Shown here in pieces: positions 1-12,266 of a DNA stretch of 64,000 nucleotides. The DNA lies in NCBI RefSeq assembly GCF_017654505.1, contig NC_054565.1, positions 5,432,881 to 5,496,880 of the forward strand. Direction: 5' to 3'. Under the pieces are notes generated by a model that was given only the letters and a program-made list of their open reading frames with translations, did no database searches and had not been told where the DNA came from. Position numbers and translations under genes: made by a program. The stretch comes from Polyodon spathula. Lineage: Eukaryota; Chordata; Actinopteri; Acipenseriformes; Polyodontidae. The stretch's first letter is position 1, and each line of letters opens with the position of its first letter.

Positions 1-482
1 TATAAGCATTTCACAATGTGGTACAGTATCACGTCTGAAGGATTTTTTTTTTTTTTTTCCTGTTGGATTTGCATACAGCTACATGGAATATGCCATGGTC
101 CAACTGACAATGTTGGATTCCTTTGACTCTTTGACAAGATAACAGTGATCTCATGAAACAAAAGGATCAGCCTTATACACATATGATATTTACATATAAG
201 CATCAAGTGTCAAGATTTGGTATGTGCAGACATATGGAATATTACATCTTTTTTTCTTCACAACCCTTTTCCACTTGATCACTGTTCAGTTGGATTCAGA
301 ACTGGAGATGTGTTAAATCAGTAAATAAAGGTCTCAGAGGAATAAGACAGAAATGCAAAGAGATGTACAGTGGGTTCAGTGGGAATCGTCCCCCTGACTG
401 TGTTTGGCTCGTACTGGGCTGTGACGCAGGTTACCGGTCACTTGCTGTGGACACTCTTTTTTGTAAAATCATGCGTCTACTA

Positions 483-653
483 CAGTGGTACTCAACTCTG
501 GCCCTCGAGATCCAATCCAGTCCAGGTTTTTACTCCAAGCATGTTCTAATGTAGTTAATTGAAGCAGTTAAGAGACAATTAGGTAATTTAGAACCTGCTG
601 GAGTAAAGACCAGGACCGGAATGGATCTCGAGAGCCAGAGTTGAATACCACTG
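483..653. mobile_element. Non-autonomous hAT-type MITE with 8-bp target duplication
   Basis: A 171-bp element whose two ends are inverted copies: the left end reads CAGTGGTACTCAACTCTGGC and the right end is its near-perfect reverse complement. It is flanked on both sides by the same octamer, GTCTACTA (475-482 and 654-661). Eight-base duplications and CAG-type ends are the hallmark of hAT transposons. The interior has no reading frame, so it must have been mobilised in trans. The short internal phrase about a third of the way in resembles the second copy of this style at 30610-30793. Confidence 0.88.
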
Positions 654-1319
654 GTCTACTACATTTGTGAACAATCCTGCGAAGAACTGCCAGGGGGCAG
701 GTTTCTTTAGAGCTGAAGCACCCTGGCTGTACAGCGCATGTAGCACTGTGTCACATGTTAAGCAGTAACTGAAGCCCGCTCTTAGGTCCGAAAAGAGAAA
801 GAAAATATATACTGGTGAGAGAAAGAAATTATGACAAATCAGATTGAGTCTGAAATGATGCTGTCACGACCAGGATTAAGACACTTATATTCTCTGTCAG
901 GTTAGAATGTAAGAATGAATAACTGTATCGTGGTTGATCGCAAGTCCTCCGCCTTGCTAGCGGCTTGCTAAACCACATTTGTTTTTACACAATGACTCAG
1001 TTGACCCATTGATACATGAAGAAAATAATAAAAGTTACGGGAAGAGACTCAGATAGCTTGGCAAGGCACCCTTATGATCATACCTTTGCTGCAGTCTCAC
1101 CACTTGTCTCATCATGTACCTCACACAGGCAGAGAGAGGACTGATGGAGGTGGGAGCTGAAACTTCTCTATTTCAGTGCATTCTTTCAGGGCTGATATGA
1201 ACACGATAGCACAAGAGACCCATACTGAGCAGTCGTCTATTTAAAAAGTGTGCAGCAGCATGCATTATACACAAAGCAGTGTGCGCATGTATTAGAACAG
1301 CCCATTGCCTCTTTTGTTG
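654..1319. other. Intergenic DNA, nothing recognised
   Basis: No open frame with protein-like composition, no tandem structure and no recognised repeat could be seen here. Confidence 0.5.
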
Positions 1320-1321
1320 GT

Positions 1322-1698
1322 TTGATTTCCATTACATGATAGTAGATGTTGAAGTTCATGCTGATTTGAACTCGGCTCTCACCAAGATAAGCACCAACTA
1401 AGACGTAGCTTTACAGTAAACTAATGTGATCCATCTGCATCTCCATTCATTTGCGTTGCTTTCCATTTGATGATGTAGATATCCTTCTGTCTGGTGTTGA
1501 TTGCTGAAGTGTAATGCTGGCTCCAAGGATCAGCTCATTTTGCCTCCCCAACGCATCAGCACACACAATGGCTGAGATGCTGGCTCCGAGGATCAACCCA
1601 GTGCGGTCTCCCCAGCGCATCAGCATGACAACTGTTTGGATTGAGCTAAGTAGGGTTCATCTCTGGGGTCTTCAAGTGGACACCTTCCATCCATGATG
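1322..1698. repeat. Dispersed repeat B, copy 1
   Basis: About 375 bp that align base by base with 54910-55290 in the same orientation; by eye roughly 85-90 percent of positions agree. Inside, the phrase around GCGCATCAGCATGACAAC and the phrase around GATGCTGGCTCC recur in a weak internal duplication. The family is unidentified; a SINE or an old retroelement fragment is possible. The open frames on either strand across it differ between the two copies, so it is not treated as coding. Confidence 0.8.
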
Positions 1699-2139
1699 TT
1701 CCGTTGACTAATCCACGACACCTCAAGAGGGCTCAACAGTGATTCTGGTGTCCCAGCATCGCCCCCCTCCATCCCCCACTCAGCTGAGCCCAGCTTACTT
1801 ACCTTTTCTTTATATTGTGCTTGAGATCCCCATCCAGAATCTTTCCGTCTCAACCACAGCCAGTTCCCGTTCCTTTCTGCTGCTTCAGATAAGTTCTTCA
1901 CTGTGTGACGCAACTCTTGGCCACTGAACCCAATATGAACCCTGATTCAGAAATCAAACTATGTCTAACTAGGCAAGTTAATGATTGTCTAATTTAATTG
2001 ACTTTAAAAGGCCACACATGCAATTCATTTAAAACAGTAAGAGACATGGAACACATAGCCACAAATGATAAACTGCATGATACTTTTAAGAAGATGTTTA
2101 AAATACTATTTGCAGGCTCCCGATTGGAATATCTGGGAA

Positions 2140-2610
2140 AGGCACTCCGAGTGGAGTCATAGGATGTGTCCTATAGCCTGGAGGTCGCCGGTTCGAGTCC
2201 AACCTATTCTGTTGCCGACCGTAGACGGAAGCTCCCAGGGGGTGGCGCTCTATTGGTCGAGTGCCGCCCGGGGGCTGTGGCTTAGGTCGGCCAGGGTGTC
2301 CTTTGCTAACAGCACACCAGCGACCCCTGTAGTTTGAGCGGGCGTCTGCGGGGCTTGCCTGTAAGCTGCCCAGAGCTGTGTTGTCCTCCGTTGCTGTAGC
2401 TTTGAGGTGGCTGCACGATGAGTCTGCAGTGTGAAAAAAAACTTAGCAGGACAGCGTGTGTTTGTTTTTGCCGTTCCGGAGTCAGCGCGGGGATGGTAGA
2501 GGTGAACTGAACCTCGAAATAATTGGATGTGCCAAACTGGGGGGAAATAATAAAATAATTGGCGATTACTAAATTTATTTAAAAAATTTAAAAAATAAAA
2601 AATAAATACT
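2140..2610 (+). mobile_element. tRNA-derived SINE
   Basis: The head carries a perfect RNA polymerase III B box, GGTTCGAGTCC (2190-2200), in a tRNA-like context preceded by a degenerate A-box region. A GC-rich body follows, and the 3' end runs into an A-rich, T-poor tail (about 2550-2610, repeated AAATAAAA-like units). This head-body-tail layout is that of a tRNA-derived SINE. No amino-acid acceptor stem can be closed, so it is not a functional tRNA. The exact start is uncertain by tens of bases. Confidence 0.75.
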
Positions 2611-2952
2611 ATTTGCATGGGACTACAAAACAGGGGGTCCTCAGAGTTGGTCAAAAGCAAAGGATGTCCAGTAATCTCCCAGGCGTGGACTGGTTTGCTT
2701 CAAGAGAAGTCGGTGCAGTGGAGATTGAAGCACTTCGCAGCACAAGTTCAGACCGAGACGATCAGCTTTTAATTGGTGTTCTTTTTTGAATGTCAGTATC
2801 TTGTCTAGATTGAATAAATGTTTGTTCGCATCCAAACATACTTTGTGATGCATCGCTGAAGGGATCCACTTTTATAACTTGTATTTTCACTTGCTTCTAC
2901 AAAAAGCATTGAGGCGAATAATCTAGAAATACTGATATTAACTGTATCATAA

Positions 2953-3350
2953 CACAGTAAAACTTTAGATTGCGTGGGATAAATTAATATTAAATAGATG
3001 TGCATTTGAATATTAAATTAATGTTAAATTAATATTTAATACATATGCAATTGATATTAAATTTACGTTCAATTATTCCTTGTTACTTTGCATTAACATT
3101 TAAGACAGATTAACTGTATTTTTAATTAAAAACATGTAAACAAAGGGAAATTATTACATATTTTCAAAGGTAACAAAACATAATATAAATGGAGGTGATA
3201 TGCAATTACATTTTCAATCGACATTTGGGTAACATTTAGCAAGAAACCAGCTATTGCATATTTATTAAATATTAATTTAACATTAATTTATAATGCAATT
3301 GTATATCTATTTAATATTAATGTGTGCCACGCAATATAAAGCCTTACCCA
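2953..3350. mobile_element. Fold-back element with ~95-bp inverted arms
   Basis: The segment 2957-3052 is repeated in inverted orientation at about 3236-3348, sharing phrases such as ATTGCGTGG, TTAATATTAAATAGAT and AAATTAATGTTAAATTAATA. The spacer is about 190 bp of AT-rich DNA without a reading frame. Long imperfect inverted arms with no coding capacity point to a fold-back type DNA transposon or MITE. No clear target duplication was found. Confidence 0.72.
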
Positions 3351-4580
3351 TAAGACTGACATGGTCGATTCGCACAAGGCCACAAAAACACATGACAACT
3401 GAGTTTAAAATTTTACAGGATGCCCCAATGTCCTGTAACACAAGTGGAGGACCAATGGAAAAAATGATCTGGGTTTGAACGAAACGGATGATTTGCATGG
3501 GAAAAAATTCCAAAGCCAACTGAAAATCTGGTGAGTCCCGTGCCATAAGATGACTAATTAAAACACAAAACGATCCAACATTTTCACACATGAATGCCCC
3601 ATGATCAGCGCAACTCGGCACAGCTGTTCACAGTAATCTTGTCCCCCCCTAATATGGTCATTCCACCCTGCACTAAGATGTCCGACTTCCTTTTCCGTCC
3701 CTCTCTCCAAGCCGGCCCGTCTCGGTCTCCGTGTCACACGCACTAAATGCTTTTTAAGAGCAGGGTCCCTGTGAAGCGTAACAGAACTGCTGACCTCCAT
3801 AGAAAACAATTGTATATTTTAACATCACGTAGCTCAGAATTGGGTTTACTAAAATAAGGTCCAGCGACTGGTATTAGAACGTAAAACAAGTTAGAAAGCG
3901 AACAAATAGGTCATGTGTAAACAGGAAATCACGTCAAGGGCACCAAAGTTACAATAGGCCCCAAAGAGCAGTGTTAACTTCAGTAGAACAAACACTTCAT
4001 CCAATAAATAATAACACAATAATATAATTGAGATAATCAAGTAAAATCTCTATTGAAATAGTGCAAAAAAACATTAGAATAGAAAACAGCGACAATTCCA
4101 ACGTAAACTATGCAATGTGTAAAGGCAGATATTATCACCATCTCTCCACTGCAAGCCACGGTTTTGATCATTCAAAGACAACCCCTATTACCTCACACAG
4201 CCCCACCCATCTTAATATATGTCACTTAAAGAGAACCTCAAGCGTGTCAAAGATAGTAAAGTATATACAATGTCCCCAGGTTTCACTATATGATGCACAA
4301 TTAATATTGAGGGGTGGCAAATTAGTAAAAGGTTATTACACACTAAAGTGCAGTTCAATTTATTGTCAACATGTCCTAACAAAACATGAACTTATGAAAC
4401 TAAAACAACTAAAACTACCCTTTTTAATAATGACAGGGCTGTAATGATAAGGCATGCCTTATTTAATTTAATGAGGTCAAATGATGATGCTATAATTACA
4501 ATTTCTGTAATTGCAAATCACACAAATACAATATTTCCACTTGCTCTTAAATGACTTTTATTTTTGTATTGAAGGCTATG
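3351..4580. other. Intergenic DNA, nothing recognised
   Basis: AT-rich unique-looking sequence. The open frames present are short, have no protein-family resemblance and no plausible splice borders. Confidence 0.45.
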
Positions 4581-4690
4581 TCCATAAGGGCTGGTTTCAC
4601 AGTCCCTGATTAGTTTTAATCCTGGATTACCTTACCTAAACATTATCCAAGACACAGTTTAATAATTGAAAGTGGAAAATCAGGTCTGTA
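4581..4690. repeat. MITE-family C fragment
   Basis: The phrase GCTGGTTTCACAG followed by CTGATTAG and TGGATTACCTTACC matches the arm of the hairpin element at 40756-40857 and the fragment near 43680-43765. Only one arm is evident here. Confidence 0.5.
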
Positions 4691-5970
4691 TTCCTATAAA
4701 GTTTGTGGGAAATGATTTTGATATATGAAATATACAGTATATAAATAGATCAAATACATGGACTTATTTGGTTTCCTTAGTTTCTGCACAAACCTGAATT
4801 ACTGACCCAGGTATTGCCTTTCAGGTAGCAATGATTTGCTGTTTAAATCACCTGCACTGGTCCTTCATTTTTAATGACAATACATATTTTTAACCAATAG
4901 CTGGAAATAAAAAATTAACATTGAGTCATGTGGCCTACTTTGGACCCATTAAATGCAGTAGCATTCCTACATGCAACACACATTGCAAAAAAACAGGTTT
5001 ATACATTTAAGTAAGAAAGGGGTAATACATTCTTGGTAAAGAAAGGATTCCTTGATCTGTTTCTCACTATGTATCACTGAACACTTCTGAACTCTGTTTA
5101 ATCCAAAATGATCTTAACCAGAAACTTAAGGGTGTGCCATTTTGCATGTGCATCTCTTTAACCCAATACACTATAATTACAGGGTGAACATGTCTTGTTG
5201 CCTCTTATTTAATAACCTCTTATTAAAATATAATAAAACCTAAAAAAAACAAGGTCACGGCTTAATGCCAAGTGCTATGTGCGTGCTGCAAGTGTGTAAC
5301 AAGATAAGGATTGAGCGTGAAGGAATAATGAAGATGTATACCAGTACTGAAGCAGCCCATGCTTTGTGTAGTTCTGTTTCCAATACATTTCATTCACTGG
5401 AAGGCTCTGAGCTCTGTGGAGAAGCAGCCCTCTTCGTCATGTTGGTCAGACCCCGTGTGACCTCTTTCCTTTGTCACCTAACTCACTGTGCCAGCCTGTT
5501 TTCTTTAATGGGTAACACTTTCCATTAAGTGTCTCTAATTGCTGTGTATTTCCATAGTAGTGAATAAATAAATGTGCTCTTACACATGATTCCAGTGTTG
5601 TTACGCAGAGCCACAATGTACTTCATGTGGAAATCTTTTTGCATGATATATGTAAGTTCAGAATTTCATCGGAAAATGGTTAGGGTTATATTGTGCAAAA
5701 AGGAATGTAATGTGAAATGTTACAATGTTTTCTGTCTTCTCAAACTGTAAGAAACCCCAAACCAAACCAGTCACACTTGCTAAAATAAATCACTTGACTA
5801 TAAGGGTTCATGATCTATAAATATGTGAAAGGCTTTCTCGATTGCTCAATGTCATCTCACTAGAGTAAAACCAATAAACAATGGTTTCTAACAAATTCCT
5901 TTGTTACATGTAACACTGTATTGATAAAGGTCTAATACTGGTTATATTAACAGCCTGTATAACCTGTATA
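4691..5970. other. Intergenic DNA, nothing recognised
   Basis: No gene, tandem array or recognised mobile element was identified. An 87-codon open frame near 5265-5528 shows no family resemblance and no supporting signals. Confidence 0.45.
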
Positions 5971-5971
5971 A

Positions 5972-7339
<1,368 letters not shown>

Positions 7340-7344
7340 CATAT

Positions 7345-7545
7345 ATATATAATCTTTATTTTTATATAGTGGACCACCATCACAAAGCGCTTTACAGAGG
7401 TAGGCTGTGAACTGTGCATTATATGCAGAGTCACTTACAATAGGACATTGATTTAACATCTCATCCGCAGAATGGAGCACAAGGAGGTTAAGTGACTTGC
7501 TCAGAGTCACACAGTGAGGGACACTGGCAGAGGTGGGAGGTGGGT
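7345..7545 (+). repeat. L2/MIR-like 3' tail
   Basis: The phrases AAAGCGCTTTACAGAGGTA and GAGGTTAAGTGACTTGCTCA followed by GTCACACAGTGAG reproduce the characteristic 3' region shared by MIR SINEs and L2-type LINEs (knowledge of those families). No coding part is attached. Confidence 0.6.
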
Positions 7546-7548
7546 CGA

Positions 7549-7564
7549 AGACTTTTGCACAGCA

Positions 7565-7648
<84 letters not shown>

Positions 7649-7663
7649 CTGTGCAAAAGTCTT
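7549..7663. repeat. (TG)n(TA)n microsatellite bracketed by inverted Tc1-type ends
   Basis: GACTTTTGCACAGCA (about 7550-7564) precedes the run of TG then TA units, and its exact reverse complement TGCTGTGCAAAAGTC follows at 7647-7661. Together they make a palindrome interrupted only by the microsatellite. The outer sequence on the right continues into a Tc1-like transposase relic. Confidence 0.85.
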
Positions 7664-8200
7664 GGACATGTTGCATTTTTCTACTCTGATGCATTATGAG
7701 CATCAAGAATTTACTCAAAGCCTCCACAAGTGTTTTTCACTATTATGACAACCTTAACTTGCATAAAGAAGGAAAAAACATTGAGTGAAATAGAATGCAT
7801 CACTCGCTTTTCAAGATGTGGTATTCGAAGCATAATCAACAAGTACAGAGAAACATCGTCCGTAATTGACAAACCCAGGACTGGAAGACCCAAAAAGCTA
7901 AGTTTAACAAGGATGAGCATTACTGGAAGATAACATCCTTAAGGAATAGAAAGAAGACAAGCGTTGAATTGACACCAGAACTGGCAGAAGGCACAGGTGT
8001 CGTTGTCCATCAAATCAACAGTACGAAGGTCACTCTGAAATCAGGACTTAAAGGATGTGTTGCAGTAAGAATACCTCTATTAAGAAAGGGGAACAAGGTT
8101 AAAAAGCTCAAATATGCACAAGAACACAGAAATTGGACTATGGAACAATGGTCAAAGGAGCTTTGGATTGTTGATGGAAGGACAATGAGACCTGTGCCTT
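7647..8200 (+). pseudogene. Tc1/mariner transposase relic
   Basis: After a terminal repeat of the form TGCTGTGCAAAAGTCTTGG, fragments of a Tc1-like transposase follow in shifting frames: a helix-turn-helix stretch ending in the linker GRPKKLS (frame opening at 7730), then a STVRRSL / SGLKGCV-like stretch, then a WTMEQW-like motif near 8140-8160 where intact proteins enter the DDE catalytic domain. Several stops and frame changes break it, and the catalytic acidic residues are not preserved in one frame. The element is dead; its right end was not located. Confidence 0.85.
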
Positions 8201-8370
8201 CTGCTGTTGTTATAATAGTAGAAAACACTAGTGGATTAGTGGAATGGATTAGTGAAATTAGTACACGGTCCAAACCAAATTTAGCAGTCTCTTTTTGTAA
8301 ATTACTTCTTGTAATACAAATTCACTTGCACAAATGTCTTGGGTGTTCAGGTATCCGCTTGAGCTCATAG

Positions 8371-9077
8371 GGTGTCTGGCCAGTAGGAGCTGCTGTGGTC
8401 AGATGACTCAGTCTGTACCCTCCTCTAATTGGCCGAGGCGTATTTCTCATTTGTAACAAGCCGTTTGATTAGAAACAGCATTGCTCATATTTATCAGATG
8501 ACCGTAAGCTGTAGTGCTGTGTTTAAATTCAGAGAAATCCTTTCCCTGGTTTGCATGCAGCCTCTCACTTCTCTTTGAGGATTTGAGCGGCGTGGGGTTG
8601 AAGAGGCTTGTGGTTCATCTCAGTGTGGTGGATCTCAGCTCTCCCTGAGTATGTGGGCCAGAGCTGGGGGCGAGTGAAAATGAAACATTCTGCAAAGAAA
8701 CAGGCGTTACATCAAATCGGTGTGCCTCCCACATCTTTATCTGCTGAGTTTCCAGTAAAAATGACACGATATATTTGGCACTGATACAGCAATGAGCTGA
8801 ACAGCCTGTATAACATGTATATGTGTTTAGTATCCCATGATAAATCTTCTTAATCAAAATATACCTTACTGCATTACTTACTGGACTAATGGACATGTGG
8901 CAACTGCATGATCGGCAATAAAAAACTGACCACTTGGGGGTGCACTGGCAATTTCTTCCCCCCTGAAACAATGAATTTGAGAAAGATTAGCAATAAAAAA
9001 AAACATTTCAAGGGGAAGAAATTACTGATGCACACTCAGTGTTCGTTTTTACAGAAGCTACTGACTTGTGTGAACAA
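8371..9077. other. Intergenic DNA, nothing recognised
   Basis: No gene or clear repeat seen; short open frames lack family resemblance. Confidence 0.4.
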
Positions 9078-9147
9078 GGGACGAGTCTTGTTGGGCCGAA
9101 CAGCCTTTTCTCGTTCCCAAACTTTTGTTATGTTCTTATGTTCTCAA
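9078..9147 (+). repeat. CR1-like LINE 3' end fragment
   Basis: TTGGGCCGAACAGCC followed by TCTCGTTC and TTATGTTCTTATGTTC matches the longer tail at 38190-38402 (GGGCCGAATGGCC, then TTATGTTC repeats). Such short terminal repeats are typical of CR1/L2-type LINE ends. Confidence 0.55.
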
Positions 9148-10851
9148 ACAGCTGCCAGTCATTGGCAAGTCATTAACTTCAAATGACATTCTTACATTGT
9201 AAGGATGTTCCATTCATTCTCAATGGTCCCTGGGGTGAGTGGGTCTTACAATTCAGGAGATCAAGGCAAACACCCCCCATATGTGTAGAAATACACTTTC
9301 ATTGGACAGATTGCAAAGACACTAGACATTGAATGCATGTGATATACTGTAGGCAGACAACAGAATGCTCTTGTGCTGATGTACAATATCTTGCGTGCTG
9401 GGCTGAGTGAGACAGTGTTGGTAGATATTTTTATGGCAATCGCAGAGCCCCACGATAGTCTGCAGGCAGCTGCACAGGCGGAAAAGGGAGACGTGGAGGG
9501 AGAGCAATGCTAGTTAAAGAGCATGACAGACTGGCTTTAAATCAGTTATTGTATACAGTAATAAACGTGACATAGCGCTGGGGCTTTTTATAGCAGCTAT
9601 TGACTTTATTACAGATGCTACCTTGCTAAAGCTTGCTTTCGTAAACCTGCCAAATATACATGAGTCCAGAAACAGCAACAAACAAGGCAAGATATATTAT
9701 GATTAAGAGCACAGATGATAGGATAATAAACAAATACAAATACCAAAGCTGAAAGCTTAAACATGCCAGATATGCAGTGCAGAAACATGATTAGATTAGG
9801 ATTAAGAGCACATATGACATAATAAACAAATATTATGTCAACTAGAGGGTATATAATTATATATTTAAGCCTTTCATTTGATATATAACATATCCTGGAA
9901 GTGTGAGCACCATTTATAGACTCTTAACAAAGCTTGATCAGCCTTGTGTTTTTTATTTTTTTTAGCAAGCGCCAGCGCCATCTAGAGCACTGTTGTGTAT
10001 TGCAAGCAAAGCAAAAGGAAACTTGAGCCAGATCACCAGGTCTATAATTCTGCCATAGGAACCACAGAGTTATTGTCAATCTCATCCCATGTGATAGGGG
10101 TGATTGCACCCACCCATCATGCCCCTTGCTGCACAGTGGCACACACCTCTCACTCATCTCCTACACCATGCCGTGTGACCACACATGTGTACACATTGCC
10201 AAGTTCAAGTTGTCATTTTTTGGGCCAGTCACTGTGCAGTATTTACATTAAGCATGTGCTGGGTCTGCACTCTGCTACAGGTGGCATTCGGCTGCTGTTC
10301 AGATCAATCAAATGCACACCCCTGACCTTTACAAGTCGTCAAAACAAAAGTGAATGCCTGTTTGGGTATTACGATATCTATATCATTGAGAACCCACAGA
10401 GTTTCAGAATACTGTTGAAGATTCCCCCACCTTCTCCACTTGCTGCAAGGAGCTGCTTTTGCCAGGGTAGGATGATATATGTCAAAATGTTACTGAATAC
10501 CCTTTAGTGTTTATAGCAAACGCATGTACATTATTACATTAATAAATATTGAATTAACTGTGCAATGTGTCTCCCATTTATTTGTGCGAAAGGAAAGAAT
10601 AGAAGACTTTTAACTTTTAAATCCAAAATGAATGGCATGAGTTATTGTTCCTAATTTTGTAACATTATGGATTAATTAAATTTTGGTCTGTAATTTCCAT
10701 CTAATTACAAAAAATAAATAAAAAAAAAACAATAACGATAAACCACGTTTTTTAAAGCAACATTCTATTTACATATAATTAAGCACAATGAGGTCCATAC
10801 AGAGTCTATGGTGAGCAACTGCACAAATAGACGTACACATGAATGGGGTCC
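9148..10851. other. Intergenic DNA, nothing recognised
   Basis: A 170-codon open frame at 9995-10507 was inspected; its composition and lack of family resemblance make it look like chance. No repeat was identified with confidence. Confidence 0.4.
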
Positions 10852-11539
10852 TGTGACGGAGAGCGAATTAATCCGAATCAACAATCTCCCTCTCGACCGG
10901 TGAGGGCACTGTACAACAGGAACTGCGGGCTTCCTACTGAATGGTTGGGCAGTTCATCCCAGGGACAGTCGGGAGCCGGCCATTCAGAAAGAGGGCGGCA
11001 TTACGGTACCTGGAGTCATCGCCCTAGTACGGTGAGCGAAGTTTCAGTCATGAATTGGAGGAGACGTGATTGAACTAGCTATCGGAGGGGGCGGGGCTTA
11101 GGGTACTTTAGGGGGACGTGACGCCGTAATCGGGTCCTTGTGTTGTGGTTAATGGGAGGAGACAAGGTCGGAACTCTGAATGAGGTGTGGGTTCATTGAG
11201 AGAAGTGCTGTTTTTTTGTTTTGGCAGACGGGTGATACTAAGCCGAAGCGGCAGCAACAAGCCAGCCCGGACCTGAACGCGCACGAGCACCAGCACCCAG
11301 AGCACGGCACCTGCACCAGAGCACCCCGTCTAGAGACGGGTTTTTGTGTTTATCATTTCGGCACTGCAACCCCTTAGTTTTGTAGCTGGTAATACCCATT
11401 GCTGGGTAGAGCCAGCTTTATTATTTGAAACCCGGTTTACGGGCATTAAAGAAACCTGACCGGTAAACTTTGTGTTTTTCCTTTGTTGGAGCACCTCCAC
11501 TCACCTGTACACCGGAGCACTACAAATCACTTTGCCACA
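10852..11539. mobile_element. Solo LTR 1 (688 bp)
   Basis: The segment begins TGTGACGGAGAG and ends TTTGCCACA, satisfying the TG...CA rule of retroviral and LTR-retrotransposon ends, and is flanked by identical 5-bp copies GGTCC (10847-10851 and 11540-11544). A possible poly(A) signal ATTAAA lies at about 11440, about 100 bp before the end, as expected for the R/U5 part. No internal gag/pol region is attached, so this is a solo LTR left by LTR-LTR recombination. Gypsy or ERV origin cannot be decided from the LTR alone. Confidence 0.85.
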
Positions 11540-11866
11540 GGTCCTAAAGCCTGGAATTATGGGTAACAAAAAAAAAAATTGCCTATGAACATCCATCCAT
11601 AAAAATTTTGTCAACCATTTCAGAATTTTCAGTTTAACTAAATGGCTGCTCAACTAAAACGTCATTATTATTTTCTAAATATCCCGTGTATAGAAACGCT
11701 TCTCAATCCCAAGGAATGTCACCTTGCTTTATCAGGTATAAGGAAGAGGCAGGCAGATGCACAGCATGGCGTAATCCTCGCTGGGCTTTGTGCCGTCTAC
11801 CGAGTCACTCCAAAGAAGATTTCTGATTTCTTTTCTTTTTCATTCCCCAGATGATTTATGACCAAG

Positions 11867-12261
11867 TGTGGCAGAGCGAGAGCTCTGCCTGCAAATATTG
11901 TGGTGTTTGTGTGTTTTGGCGCTGGTTGGCAGGGATGGGGTTAATTTCTGTCCCTGCCAAAAGCATGCGAGAGGGGTACAGTGTGTGAGATCCAGGGCTA
12001 AACAATAAAGGTTGGGGTTTATTTATTTTGACCAGGAAACAGCTTAGTTGTCTGGTATAGCTTAGACCTGCAATAGTTTAGTTAGCACTCCAGGAAGGAG
12101 TTAGGTCTTTGGTTTTATTTATTTAGTTTTTGGAGTTGAAAATAAACACACAGGCCTGCTCTGTTTAAATGCGACCTGTGCTTGTGTGGAGTACTGTTTC
12201 TTTAACACGAAAGACAAGTGAAGACGACCCTGATGTGGCATGTCACCCCAGGCTTGTCACA
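11867..12261. mobile_element. Solo LTR 2 (395 bp)
   Basis: Begins TGTGGCAGAGCGAG and ends GGCTTGTCACA, flanked by identical CCAAG pentamers (11862-11866 and 12262-12266). AATAAA-type signals occur near 12002 and 12141. It is shorter than and different in sequence from LTR 1, 330 bp to its left, so it belongs to another family. No internal region is present. Confidence 0.84.
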
Positions 12262-12266
12262 CCAAG

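Noticed and set aside
7488..7727. Open frames of I/Y or H/T repeats over the microsatellites (also at 25035-25315, 27853-28212, 30252-30497, 38401-38752)
   Set aside because: They are translations of TA and CA dinucleotide runs.
9995..10507. 170-codon open frame
   Set aside because: No family resemblance, no splice or promoter support, and ordinary composition for chance in this GC range.
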